Part shown: piece after piece, positions 47,056 through 55,844 of the stretch
Layout of the letters: every line of letters starts with the position of its first letter
Numbering within the stretch: the first letter of the stretch is position 1
NCBI GenBank assembly: GCA_964291475.2
Contig: OZ220062.1
Location: 1 to 64,000 of the forward strand
Direction of reading: 5' to 3'
Source: DAOUKH01 sp964291475
GTDB taxonomy: Bacteria > Chloroflexota > Dehalococcoidia > SHYB01
Length of the DNA: 64,000 nt
Notes under the pieces: generated by a model
What the model saw: only the letters and a program-made list of their open reading frames with translations
Told to the model about the DNA's origin: nothing
Databases searched by the model: none
Position numbers and translations under genes: made by a program

Positions 47056-47634
47056 CTACAGGCCGGAGAAGCGGGCGGGGTCGATTATGTCCATGACGCG
47101 GCGGGAGTGTTCGACTTCCTTGGCGATCTTTTCGTTCCACTCGTCGGTCCAGGACTGGGGGATGACGTCGCGCCAGTGGGGGCCGTCGAGGGGCTCGCCT
47201 TCGGAGCGCATGCCGCCGTCGACGACGTCGGCGAGGAAGACGGTCATGTCGCCGCCGTCCATGGCGTTGATGACGCGGCAGTCGAGGAAGCCGAGGCAGT
47301 CGTCGAGGACGGGGCTGCCGGTGACGCCCTTGGAGTAGGCGAGGCCGGCCATCTTGTCGCCTTCGTGGCCGCTGGCGAAGCCGAGGTCGTGGACGAGGTC
47401 GAGCTGGTCGCGGCGGGTGAAGCAGAGGGCGAATGCGCCGCTCTCGACGGCGAGGTCGTGGGTGAGGTTGGTCTTGTAGAGCTGGACGACGACGCGGGGG
47501 CGGTCGGCGACGATGGACGCGCCGCCGATGGAGACGGCGGCCTGGGCGTTGTCGCGGCCCTCCGACGAGGCGGTGACGATGGCGATGGGGGCCCAGAGGC
47601 GCCGCATCATGGGAGCGATCTTGTCGTAGTCCAT
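47056..47634 (-). CDS. Flavin-reductase-like (FMN-binding split barrel) protein
   Basis: 192 residues from ATG 47634. Pattern APIAIVTASSEGRDNAQAAV, VVVQLYKTNLTHDLAVESGA and SPVLDDCLGFLDCRVIN is that of the flavin reductase-like domain that supplies FMNH2 to monooxygenases or binds FMN itself. No monooxygenase gene is next to it. It is divergent from dapF. Confidence 0.88.
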   Translation of the reverse strand: MDYDKIAPMMRRLWAPIAIVTASSEGRDNAQAAVSIGGASIVADRPRVVVQLYKTNLTHDLAVESGAFALCFTRRDQLDLVHDLGFASGHEGDKMAGLAYSKGVTGSPVLDDCLGFLDCRVINAMDGGDMTVFLADVVDGGMRSEGEPLDGPHWRDVIPQSWTDEWNEKIAKEVEHSRRVMDIIDPARFSGL

Positions 47635-47704
47635 GGCCTCTTCCGCGGTCTCCGGGCGGCGCGTCGTGCTTCAGGCGACGGGCCGTCCGGGGGTGTAGGC
47701 GCTG

Positions 47705-47710
47705 TATAAT
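47705..47710 (+). promoter_or_regulatory. -10 box of dapF (near-leaderless)
   Basis: TGTATAATAC puts a perfect TATAAT at 47705-47710, with its extended TG, only 9 bp before the dapF ATG at 47720. Transcription would start at or next to the A of ATG, so the mRNA is probably leaderless; no Shine-Dalgarno is seen. Confidence 0.55.
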
Positions 47711-47719
47711 ACCCCCGCT

Positions 47720-48553
47720 ATGCGATTCACCAAGTATCACGGGGCAGGGAACGATTTTCTCGTCGTCGAAGCCGACGGCGGCGCGGCCGATTGGCCGGCG
47801 CTGGCGGTGGCGATGTGCGAGCGGCACACCGGCGTGGGCGCCGACGGGCTGCTGGTGGTCGAGGCCTCCGAGAAGGCGGCGCACCGGATGGTGCTGTTCA
47901 ACGCCGACGGCTCGGAGGCGGAGACGTCGGGGAACGGCATCCGCTGCTTCGCGAAGCACGTGATCGAGGAGCTTGGCGCGCCGAGCGACCCCCTCATCAT
48001 CGAGACGCTGGCGGGCATCCACGAGATCACGCCACGCTTCGAGGACGGGAAGGTCGTCGCCGCCCGCATCGGCATGGGCGCGCCGCGCTTCGACCCGGAG
48101 CAGATTCCGGTGGCGCTGCGCGGCGTCGACCGGGTGATCGACCACCCCCTCGAGGTCGGCGAGGCGAGCCTGACCATCACGAGCCTGTCGATGGGCAACC
48201 CCCACGCCGTCGCGTTCATCGACGAGCCGGTGGAGGCGTGGCCGCTGGAGCGGGTCGGCCCGCTGGTGGAGCGCGACCCGTTCTTCCCCCGCCGGGTGAA
48301 CTTCGAGATCGTCAACGTCGAGAGCCCGGACCGCGTGAAGGCGCGGGTCTGGGAGCGCGGCGCGAGCGAGACGCTGGCCTGCGGCAGCGGGGCGTCGGCG
48401 ATCGCCGTCGCGGCCCGGCTGAAGGGGCTGGCGGGCGAGTCGCTCGTGGTGAGCCTGCCCGGCGGCGATCTGAAGATCGACTGGGACGGCGAGGGCGAGG
48501 TCTGGCTGGAAGGGCCCGTCGCGCGCGTTTTCGCCGGCGACTGGCCGCTGTAG
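47720..48553 (+). CDS. dapF: Diaminopimelate epimerase with Ser at the first catalytic position
   Basis: 277 residues. DapF features: FTKYHGAGNDFLVV, FNADGSEAETSGNGIRCF and GASETLACGSGASAIAV. The second catalytic Cys is kept (Cys221) but the first, normally CGNG, is SGNG (Ser70). The enzyme interconverts LL- and meso-diaminopimelate for lysine and, where present, peptidoglycan. A Ser at this place may lower or alter activity. I believe some Chloroflexota enzymes share SGNG, but could not check. Confidence 0.9.
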   Translation: MRFTKYHGAGNDFLVVEADGGAADWPALAVAMCERHTGVGADGLLVVEASEKAAHRMVLFNADGSEAETSGNGIRCFAKHVIEELGAPSDPLIIETLAGIHEITPRFEDGKVVAARIGMGAPRFDPEQIPVALRGVDRVIDHPLEVGEASLTITSLSMGNPHAVAFIDEPVEAWPLERVGPLVERDPFFPRRVNFEIVNVESPDRVKARVWERGASETLACGSGASAIAVAARLKGLAGESLVVSLPGGDLKIDWDGEGEVWLEGPVARVFAGDWPL

Positions 48554-48968
48554 GCGGCGGGCGCCCCGCCCCGGCCCGCCCCTCCGACGCGCGAGCGCCA
48601 CCCCTACGGCGGCCGGCTGTGACACGCCCCCTTTGACGACCCGCGGCGGCCCTGCTAGTCTAACGATAACGAACGTACGTTCTTGGCTCTGGCCCGTGGC
48701 CGCGGTGAATGGCGGCCGGCCCGCCCTTAGAGGGGGCGGACGCACTGCCTCTAACAGTGTAACGGGCGAAGCCGGAGGGAACGCCGGTCGTGGCCCGTAA
48801 GGGCCATGCGCCGGCGTTCCCGGAAGCGCTGGGCCGATTGCGGGAGAGACAGGGCCATTGCCCCTTGCCGGCAAAGGGAGACAGGGCCATTGCCTCCCGC
48901 GGAGTTGCGGAGACGGAACGGGTCCGGTTGCGCAAAGGTCTCCGTGCGGAGAAGAGGTAAGACTGTTC
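48554..48968. other. Gap with palindrome, large hairpin and 17-bp direct repeat
   Basis: No gene seen between dapF and the convergent dehydrogenase. Contents: palindrome GAACGTACGTTC (48671-48682), typical in size of a TetR-like operator; a two-tier hairpin with arms GGGAACGCCGG (48778-48788) and CCGGCGTTCCC (48811-48821) and inner TGGCCC/GGGCCA; and two copies of GAGACAGGGCCATTGCC at 48846-48862 and 48878-48894. Confidence 0.65.
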
Positions 48969-50078
48969 CTACGGGACGAGGACGGCGCGGGTGATGGCGG
49001 GGCGGCGGGCGTCCCATTCGGCTTGCTCGAAGGCCTGGTTGATTTCGTCGAGCTTGAAGCGGTGGGAGACCATCTTCTTGAACGGGACCTTGTCCTGGCT
49101 GCGCGAGAGGAAGTCGAGGATCTTGGGGATGACGTCGGGGGTGTAGGCGACGGAGCCGACGATGTGCTTCCCGGTGAGGACGAGCGTCGAGGCGTCGAAG
49201 GTGACGGTGTGGCCGGGGAAGTAGAGGCCGATCTCGACGAAGGTCCCGCCCTTGCGCAGCATGGCGACGCCCTCGGGGAGCAGCTCGGGGCGGCCGACGA
49301 GCTCGATCACGGCGTCGGCGCCGAGCCCGCCGGTGAGGTCCTTGACCCGCTGGACGCGCGTCTCGGGGGTGTTGAACTCCTCGATGTTGATGGTGTGGTC
49401 GGCGCCGAACTCCTCGGCGAGCTGCAGTCGGTTCTCGAGGCGGTCGAGGACGATGACGTTGTAGGCGCCCATGTCCTTGGCCATGGCGATGGCGGTGAGT
49501 CCGAGCCCGCCGGCGCCCTGGATGACCACCGACGAGCCGTGGCCGACCCTGCCCTGGATGAGGCCCTGGGTCGCGGTGCCCATGGCGCAGTTGATGGGGC
49601 CGAGGACTTCGTCGTCGATTTCGTCGGGGACGCGGTAGAGGGAGCGCTGGGGGTGGACGTAGTAGTAGTCGGCGTAGGTGCCGACGAAGTAGGGCCAGTC
49701 GCCGACGCCGGGCGGCGCGCCGCGCTGTCCGATGCAGAGGTTGGCCTCGCCGTGGAGGCACATGCGGCAGCTTCCGCAGTGGGTGCCCATGGTGTGGACG
49801 ACGCGGTCGCCCTCCTTGAGGGGGACGCCGGCGGAGTCGGTGGTGACGCCCTTGCCGAGCTTGTAGACGACGCCGGCGCCCTCGTGGCCCATGACGCGGC
49901 CCGCGGGCGGGAGGGGCCAGCCGGTGGTGTCGCCGCGCCAGGTATGGAGGTCGGTGCCGCAGATGCCGGCCTGGGTGATCTTGAGGAGGACGTCGCCGGG
50001 CTCGGGGTCGGGGACGTCGTACTCGACGATCTCGAACGGCTTGCGGTACTCCCTGAGCACGACGACTCGGCCCTTCAT
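48969..50078 (-). CDS. Zinc-dependent alcohol dehydrogenase (MDR family)
   Basis: 369 residues from ATG 50078. Catalytic zinc ligands in AGICGTDLHTW (Cys40) and VMGHEGAGV (His65, Glu66); four structural-zinc cysteines in HCGSCRMCLHGEANLC; NAD fold VVIQGAGGLGLTAIAMAK with the acidic residue in IVLDRLENR favouring NAD. Sorbitol- or threonine-dehydrogenase-like arrangement; the substrate is unknown. Confidence 0.93.
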   Translation of the reverse strand: MKGRVVVLREYRKPFEIVEYDVPDPEPGDVLLKITQAGICGTDLHTWRGDTTGWPLPPAGRVMGHEGAGVVYKLGKGVTTDSAGVPLKEGDRVVHTMGTHCGSCRMCLHGEANLCIGQRGAPPGVGDWPYFVGTYADYYYVHPQRSLYRVPDEIDDEVLGPINCAMGTATQGLIQGRVGHGSSVVIQGAGGLGLTAIAMAKDMGAYNVIVLDRLENRLQLAEEFGADHTINIEEFNTPETRVQRVKDLTGGLGADAVIELVGRPELLPEGVAMLRKGGTFVEIGLYFPGHTVTFDASTLVLTGKHIVGSVAYTPDVIPKILDFLSRSQDKVPFKKMVSHRFKLDEINQAFEQAEWDARRPAITRAVLVP

Positions 50079-50218
50079 GCCAACCTCCCGGCGCTGCGCC
50101 GCCCGGCATTCTATCCGAAGCGGGCGGACGTAGGGTAGAGAGGCGGGCCGGGGGCGAAGCTAGTCCCTACAACCGTAGTTTGGTAGACTCCGCACCATCC
50201 ACCGGTGAGGAGAGGGCG

Positions 50219-51319
50219 TTGGTACAGTCACTTGAAGGAATGGACCTGATTGACCGTGTACGCGAAGTTTCAGGCCGGGCGCAAAAGCGGCTCGATAAGA
50301 TCGAGACCGAAGAGGCGACCAAGAACGCCTTGGTCATGCCGTTCATCAACCACGTCCTCGGCTACAACGTCTTCGACCCGGCCGAGGTCGTACCCGAGTT
50401 CACGGCCGATGTCGGCACCAAGAAGGGCGAAAAGGTCGACTACGCGATCTTGCATGACGACGCGCCTGTCATTCTCTTCGAGTGCAAAAGGTATGGCGCG
50501 GAGTTGGACAAGGACCATGCCTCGCAGTTGTACCGGTACTTCAGCGTGACCCAGGCGCGGTTCGGCGTCCTCACCGACGGTATGATCTATCGGTTCTTCT
50601 CGGACCTTGAAGAGCCGAACAAGATGGATGGCCGGCCGTTCTTTGAGTTCAACTTGCTGGACTTCCACGACGCCGAGGTGGAAGAGCTCCGGAGGTTTAC
50701 GAAGACTTCCTTCGACCTTGATCAGATCCTAAGCACCGCAAAAGACCTAAAGTACACTCGTGAGATAAAGCGACTGCTGGCACGAGAGTGGGCAGAGCCA
50801 TCTGAGGAATTTGCTCGCTACTTCGCGGGTCAGACCTATGACGGTCGTCAAACCAGAGCGGTGGTCGACCAGTTTGTCCGCGTTACGAAGAAGGCATTCC
50901 ATCAATTCCTGGCTGACCGGGTCAATGATCGCCTAAAGTCTGCCTTGCAAGGTGATGCGGAGGAGGAAGACGTGCCCGAGCAGACGGTGCCCGAGCCCGT
51001 CGCAGAGGACACGGGCGCCCCAGGCATCGTAACCACCGAGGATGAACTGCAGGGCTACTTCGTAGTCAAGGCCATCGTCAGCCAAGACACGTCCGCCGCC
51101 CGGGTCGCTATCCGTGACACGAAGTCATACTGCGGCGTACTACTCGACGACAACAACCGAAAGCCAATCTGTAGACTGTTCTTCGATAGCGACCAGAAAT
51201 ACCTGGGACTCGTGAATCCGGACAAATCCATAAGGCGCGTACCTATCGAGTCCATCGACAGCATCTACGAGCACGCGGACGAACTGCGGGAAACTGCTCG
51301 CCGGTACGATTCGCCGTAG
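50219..51319 (+). CDS. Stand-alone type I restriction HsdR N-terminal-like nuclease-domain protein
   Basis: 366 residues from TTG 50219, preceded by GAGGAGAGG; TTG 50180 and ATG 50240 are alternatives. The N-terminal domain has KVDYAILHDDAPVILFECKR, the D...ExK core of PD-(D/E)xK nucleases in HsdR-type proteins, after NALVMPFINHVLGYNVFDP. A mid helical part and a C-terminal region (FVVKAIVSQDTSAARVAIRD) follow, the latter found in similar free-standing proteins. No helicase, HsdM or HsdS genes are present. The G+C content is lower than in neighbours. Possibly a defence or DNA-repair nuclease. Confidence 0.8.
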   Translation: MVQSLEGMDLIDRVREVSGRAQKRLDKIETEEATKNALVMPFINHVLGYNVFDPAEVVPEFTADVGTKKGEKVDYAILHDDAPVILFECKRYGAELDKDHASQLYRYFSVTQARFGVLTDGMIYRFFSDLEEPNKMDGRPFFEFNLLDFHDAEVEELRRFTKTSFDLDQILSTAKDLKYTREIKRLLAREWAEPSEEFARYFAGQTYDGRQTRAVVDQFVRVTKKAFHQFLADRVNDRLKSALQGDAEEEDVPEQTVPEPVAEDTGAPGIVTTEDELQGYFVVKAIVSQDTSAARVAIRDTKSYCGVLLDDNNRKPICRLFFDSDQKYLGLVNPDKSIRRVPIESIDSIYEHADELRETARRYDSP

Positions 51320-51348
51320 AGGTTTGCCGCGGTAGCGTGGGCCGAGGG

Positions 51349-51660
51349 CTAAGCGGGTTTGGCGCGGGCCTTGGCGAGGTCGTAGGTTGTCTGGAGGTTC
51401 ATCCAGGTGCGGGCCGAGATGCCGAGGGCGCTTTCGAGATGCAGGGCGGTCTCGGCGGTGATGGCCTTCTCCCCGTTGACGATCTCGTTGATCGTCTTGA
51501 ACGGGCGTCCTGCGGCCTTCGCGAGCGCCGACTGCGTCATGCCCCGCTCGGCGAGCTCTTCTGCCAGCAAGGTTCCGGGGTGCGCCGCGACTTCCAGCGT
51601 CGGAGCCGCGGGGCCGTAGACCCTGCGCCCGCCTAGCGCCGTTTCGTTCGCTTCAGACAT
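51349..51660 (-). CDS. higA: HigA-type XRE antitoxin (orphan)
   Basis: 103 residues from ATG 51660. Signature HPGTLLAEELAERGMTQSAL and NEIVNGEKAITAETALHLES, the helix-turn-helix of HigA/VapI antidotes, then TWMNLQTTYDLAKA. No HigB (RelE-fold) gene is next to it, so it is an orphan or a plain regulator. Convergent with the nuclease-domain gene 30 bp away. Confidence 0.9.
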   Translation of the reverse strand: MSEANETALGGRRVYGPAAPTLEVAAHPGTLLAEELAERGMTQSALAKAAGRPFKTINEIVNGEKAITAETALHLESALGISARTWMNLQTTYDLAKARAKPA

Positions 51661-51682
51661 CTGTGCGCACCCTACGACCTTC

Positions 51683-52582
51683 TTACGTTAACACCGGGTG
51701 GCCGGGGATGACGCGGTCGGTGAAGCCGAAGACGCCGCCGAAGGCTTCGTCGTGGTCGAGCTCGAAGGTGTGGGGGCCGCGGTCGTGGATGGTGAGGCCG
51801 AAGCGCTCGGCGTGGTGCCTGGCGGCGGCGAGGTCGCGGACCTTGAAGGTGAAGGCGTAGATGATGGGGCCGTGCTCGGCCATGTGCTTGGCGATGTCGG
51901 ACTCGGGGTCGACGGGGTTGGCGAGCTCGATGATGGAGTCGGCGATGGCGTAGTAGCGGCTCTGGGTGCCCTTGGCCTCGTAGCGCTCCTCGTGGACGAG
52001 GGTGCAGCCGAGGAGGTCTTCGTAGAACCGCGATGCGCCGTCGAGGTCGGCGACGGCGACGGTCGAGTGGCTCAGGCCCTCGACGCCGAGAGGATGGCGG
52101 TCGCTCCAGTAGGAGGCGTCCCACCACGGACGGCGGCGGGGGTCGTGGAAGTCAGGGTCTTCGCCGATGAACTCGAAGAGCGTGCCGTAGGCGTCCTTGG
52201 GATGGGGGACGAAGAAGCGGAAGTCCTCGTCGGGGAGCTCGGTGACCTGCCGGCCGCCGGGGAGGGCGACGCGGACGCCGTTGTCGAGCAGGTGCTGGGC
52301 GAGTCCGCGGAGGTCTTCGACCCAGAAGGCGATGTTGATGAAGTGCGGGCCGTGGCGCCTGAGGAAGCGGGCCGAGGGGGCGTCGCCGTTGGGGTCGACG
52401 GGGGCCAGCGTTTCGAGGGAGAAGGTGCCGCCCATGAGGTTTGCGCCGTTGCGGCTGCCCTCGAACTCGAGGAACTGCGCCTCGTAGACCCAGCTTCCCA
52501 GGAAGTCGTGGTAGAACCTGCCCGCTTCGAGCACGTCGGGCACGATGTTGGAGCCGTGGAAGAGCTTGACGATCTTGAACAT
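51683..52582 (-). CDS. VOC (glyoxalase/dioxygenase) family protein, two modules
   Basis: 299 residues from ATG 52582 (MFKIVKLFHGSNIVPDVLEA). Two paired beta-alpha-beta-beta-beta modules: the first up to HPKDAYGTLFEFIGEDPDF, the second from LSHSTVAVADLDGASRFYED to LDHDEAFGGVFGFTDRVI. Metal-ligand candidates are His in LSHSTVA and the Glu in LFEF. It resembles extradiol-dioxygenase-like proteins. It lies 50 bp after the CaiB fusion on the same strand, so it may belong to the same degradation unit. Confidence 0.85.
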   Translation of the reverse strand: MFKIVKLFHGSNIVPDVLEAGRFYHDFLGSWVYEAQFLEFEGSRNGANLMGGTFSLETLAPVDPNGDAPSARFLRRHGPHFINIAFWVEDLRGLAQHLLDNGVRVALPGGRQVTELPDEDFRFFVPHPKDAYGTLFEFIGEDPDFHDPRRRPWWDASYWSDRHPLGVEGLSHSTVAVADLDGASRFYEDLLGCTLVHEERYEAKGTQSRYYAIADSIIELANPVDPESDIAKHMAEHGPIIYAFTFKVRDLAAARHHAERFGLTIHDRGPHTFELDHDEAFGGVFGFTDRVIPGHPVLT

Positions 52583-52632
52583 GGACGCCTCCTGCCGGCG
52601 GAAGCCGCCGGGCGCTCGGCGCATTCTACCCG

Positions 52633-55046
52633 CTAGTCGGCGTAGAGGACGACGGGGGCGGGGATGGTGGGCGGCGGCGAGTCGGCGACGAGGCCCTTCT
52701 CGTAGAGGTCCGCTATCCGTTCCTCCGATAGACCGAGCAGGCCGCGCAGGACCTCGGCGTTGTGCTCGCCGTAGAGGGGCGAGGGCATCCGGATCCGCGC
52801 CGGCGAGGCGGGGAGCTTCCATGGCGCGCCCGGCATCGGCCAGAGTCCCATTTCGGCGTGGGGGACGCGCTCGTAGAAGCCGCGGGCGTGGAAGTGGAGG
52901 TTGCTCACCAGCTCCCAGTTCTCGAGCACGGGAGCGGCGGCGATGCCGTGCGCTTGCAGCAGGTCGGCGGCCTCGTGGTGGTCGAAGCCGGAGGTCCAGG
53001 CGGCGATGGCCTCGTCGATGTCGTCGTGGCGGGCGCGGCGCTCCTCGACGGAAGCCAGGGCGGGGTCGGCGAGGGCGGGGTCGGCGATGAGCGCCACAGG
53101 CGGGCCCACTCTTCGTCCGAGCGCACACAGAGCACGAGCCAGGAGTCGTCGCCCATCGTGGGGTAGCAGCCCTGGGGGGCGAAGCGGCGGTGCCGGTTGC
53201 CTCGGCGCTCAGGGAGGACGCCGGTCGCCTGGTACTCGATGAGCGGCTCGGCGAAGAAGATGATGCCGTTCTCCTCCAGCGAGAGGTCGATGTACTGGCC
53301 CTCGCCGGTGCGGTCGCGGTGTTCGAGGGCGGCGAGGACGGCGGCGGCGGTGTGCGCGGCGGTGATGGGGTCGGCGTAGAACATGCCGGTGTGGTAGGGG
53401 CGGGCCTCGTCGCGGTAGCCCATGACGGCGGAGAGGCCGCAGGATGCCTCGATGTTGGCCCCGTAGGCCACGTAGTCGCGCGCCGGGCCGGTGTGCCCGA
53501 AGGCGGAGATGGCGGCCATGATGAGCCGGGGGTTGACCTCGCGCAGGGTCTCGTAGTCGAGCTTCAGGTTGGTCATGACGCGGGGGCTGTTGTTCTCGAT
53601 GAAGACGTCGGCCTCGCGGATGAGGTCGAGGAAGACGGCGCGGCCCTCCGGGTCGGCGACGTCGAGGGTGAGCGAGCGCTTGTTGCGGTGGAGCTTGTTG
53701 AAGTAGGGCGAGCGGTTGTAGTGGTGCTTCAGCGGCTGCTTGCCGGGGTAGATGACAGTGCGGCCCAGGGGCCGGTTGGGGTTTTCGACCTTGATGACGT
53801 CGGCGCCGAGGTCGCCGAGGAGGCGTCCGGCGTAAGGTCCCGCCCAGTTGCCGGTGATCTCGACGACGCGCAGGCCGGTGAGGGGGAGCTTGGCGTCGGC
53901 GTAGCCGTCGGGCGCGGCGGGGCGGGGACGGGGAGCGCGCTCCGGCCAGCCGGCGGCTTCGCTCTCCGTAGGCGGGGCGGGCCGGCGGACCGACGCCGGA
54001 GTCCGGCTGAGCTTGTAGGGGAAGCCGGGGAGGGTCATCGGCTTGCCGTCGTCGCCGCCGCCCTCGATCCACCAGTCGCGGGCCTGAATGACGGGGGAGC
54101 GCAGCAGGTCGGCGGCGTCGTAGACCGGGGTCGCGGGAATGCGCAGCTCTTGGGCCTGGGCGAAGACCTCCTCCTTGGTGTGGGCGAGGAGCCAGCCGGC
54201 GACCAGTTGGGCCAGGAAGTCCTCGTGCTCCTTCCAGCCCTCGCGGGTGGCGAAGCGGGGGTCGCCAACGAGGTCGGGGCGGTCGACGAGGGTGAAGAGC
54301 GCGGGGTCGAAGCGCGGCGTCATGAAGCGGACCCAGCCGTCGGCGCAGCGCAGGGGTTCGGCCTTCCGGCGGCGCTCGACGATGCCCTGGTGCGTCCAGT
54401 TGCCCAGCGTCCAGATGTGCGCCGAAAGCAGCGCCTCAACGGCGGAGACGTCGACGTGCTGGCCGCGCCCCGTGATCGCCGCCCAACGCAGCGCCGCAAG
54501 CGATGCGACGGCGCCCTGCGCTCCGGCGTGGAACATCGACTGGTTGTAGGGCACCATCAGCGGCTCCCTGGCGGCGTCGCCGCCGAAGAAGAGGTAGCCG
54601 CCGAGGGCCCAGTCAACGATCTCCTCGCTCTCCCACTGGGCGTAGGGGCCGTATTGCCCGAAGTGGGTGATTGAGGTCAGGGTCAGCGCGGGATTTGCCT
54701 GGGCAAGGTCGTCGAAGGCGAGGCCCAAGGCGGCGAGCTCGCCGGGCTTGCCGCTTTCGACGACGAGGTCGGCCCCGGCGGCAAGCTCGCGGAAACGGGC
54801 GCGGCCCGCCTCGGTTGCCAGGTTGACGGACACCCGTTCTTTGTTGCCGCCGAGGTAGGCGAAGAGCGCGCCGGCGCGGTCGGCGGCGCCGGCGGTCGGG
54901 GGCAGAAGCCGCAGGGGATGGCCCGTCGGCGGCTCGCCGATGAGGACGTCGGCGCCAAGGTCGGCGAGCAGGCGCGTGCAGTACGACCCGGCGACGTTGC
55001 TGCTTATGTCGAGGACGCGGAGGCCCTCCAGGGCGAGCGGCGGCAT
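52633..55046 (-). CDS. Two-domain CaiB/BaiF CoA-transferase fusion (one frameshift)
   Basis: About 804 residues from ATG 55046. Domain 1 (residues 1-380): LEGLRVLDISSNVAGSYCTR, LGADVLIGEPPTGHP; the catalytic Asp is not found (VPYNQSMFHAGAQGA). Domain 2 (from 390): LTGLRVVEITGNWAGPYAGR, LGADVIKVENPNRPLG, with Asp in MFYADPITAAHTAA. The frame shifts near 53105 inside the C-terminal part; the next frame supplies ALASVEERRARHDDIDEAIA and ends at 52633. The fused pair mirrors the overlapping genes at 9406/10632. Likely works as a single-chain pseudo-dimer with one active site; substrate unknown. Confidence 0.88.
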
Positions 55047-55109
55047 GGCGGGCGCAAGGATACCGGAAGGGCGGCTAATCGGGCGAGGGCGGGCGCGGCG
55101 GCGTTGCGG
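55045..55109. repeat. 65-bp direct repeat, left copy
   Basis: Begins ATGGCGGGCGCAAGGATACC and ends GGCGTTGCGG. It is 63/65 identical to 55780-55844 by eye. It begins at the CaiB fusion start codon and appears to be a duplicate of the 3' end of the DHA2 gene. Confidence 0.85.
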
Positions 55110-55129
55110 CCAAGGTGGCTGGACCAGGT

Positions 55130-55744
55130 CTAGGATGTCACCGAGATGGCCTGCTTCCGGTAGGTCTCGTCCCGCACCTGTGCAACGAGAAAGTGGGCTA
55201 GGTCCTCGCGGCCAATCCGTCCCACCCTTCCGACGTTGTCAGCGGTATAGCGGCCGGAGGCTGGTACGTCGGTCAGGATGGCGGCGCGAACAATGGTCCA
55301 ATCGAGAGAGCTCTCCCGGACCAGTCCTTCCTGGGCGGTGTGGTCGGCGTAGATATTGCGCAGTAGCGTCCGGAACATGAGACGGGGTAGCCAGGGGACT
55401 TGCCGCCAACTCTCGCCCACCCCCGCCGCGGACAAGACAACGAGGCGGCCGACACTGTGATCGCACATCCCAGCCACCACGTTCGCGGTGCCAGCGGAAA
55501 GGGTCGTCCTATCCCGCAGGCCGTTGCTTCCCAAGGCAATGATGGCCGCATCGTGACCGGCAAGCGCCGCGGCCACCGACTCGCTATCCATCACGTCTCC
55601 CTGGGCAACCTCCAGGGCGGCATCCTGCCGGTCAATTTTGTGCGCCGAGCGGGTGAAGGCCGTGACCCGGTAGCCCTGCGCCAGGGCCTGCCGGCATACC
55701 TGCTGTCCCGTTTTTCCCGTGGCCCCAAACACAATGACTCGCAT
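55130..55744 (-). CDS. NmrA-like NAD(P)-binding (atypical SDR) protein
   Basis: 204 residues from ATG 55744. Rossmann start MRVIVFGATGKTGQQVCRQA (GxTGxxG), NADP contacts FTRSAHKI, then IIALGSNG, LVVLSAAGVGES and WTIVRAAILTD, all typical of NmrA/HSCARG-like sensors and flavin-reductase-like atypical SDRs. The whole gene lies between two 65-bp direct repeats and so seems inserted between the CaiB fusion and the DHA2 gene. Confidence 0.9.
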   Translation of the reverse strand: MRVIVFGATGKTGQQVCRQALAQGYRVTAFTRSAHKIDRQDAALEVAQGDVMDSESVAAALAGHDAAIIALGSNGLRDRTTLSAGTANVVAGMCDHSVGRLVVLSAAGVGESWRQVPWLPRLMFRTLLRNIYADHTAQEGLVRESSLDWTIVRAAILTDVPASGRYTADNVGRVGRIGREDLAHFLVAQVRDETYRKQAISVTS

Positions 55745-55779
55745 AGCTGCTCCATCCTTGAGCGGACTGACCTCGGACG

Positions 55780-55844
55780 ATGGCGGGCGCAAGGATACCG
55801 GAAGGGCGGCTATCCGGGCGAGGGCGGGCGCGGCGGCGTTGCGG
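55780..55844. repeat. 65-bp direct repeat, right copy
   Basis: Right-hand copy, overlapping the last codons of the DHA2 transporter gene (stop at 55810). Together with the left copy it brackets a 670-bp segment holding the NmrA-like gene. Confidence 0.85.
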
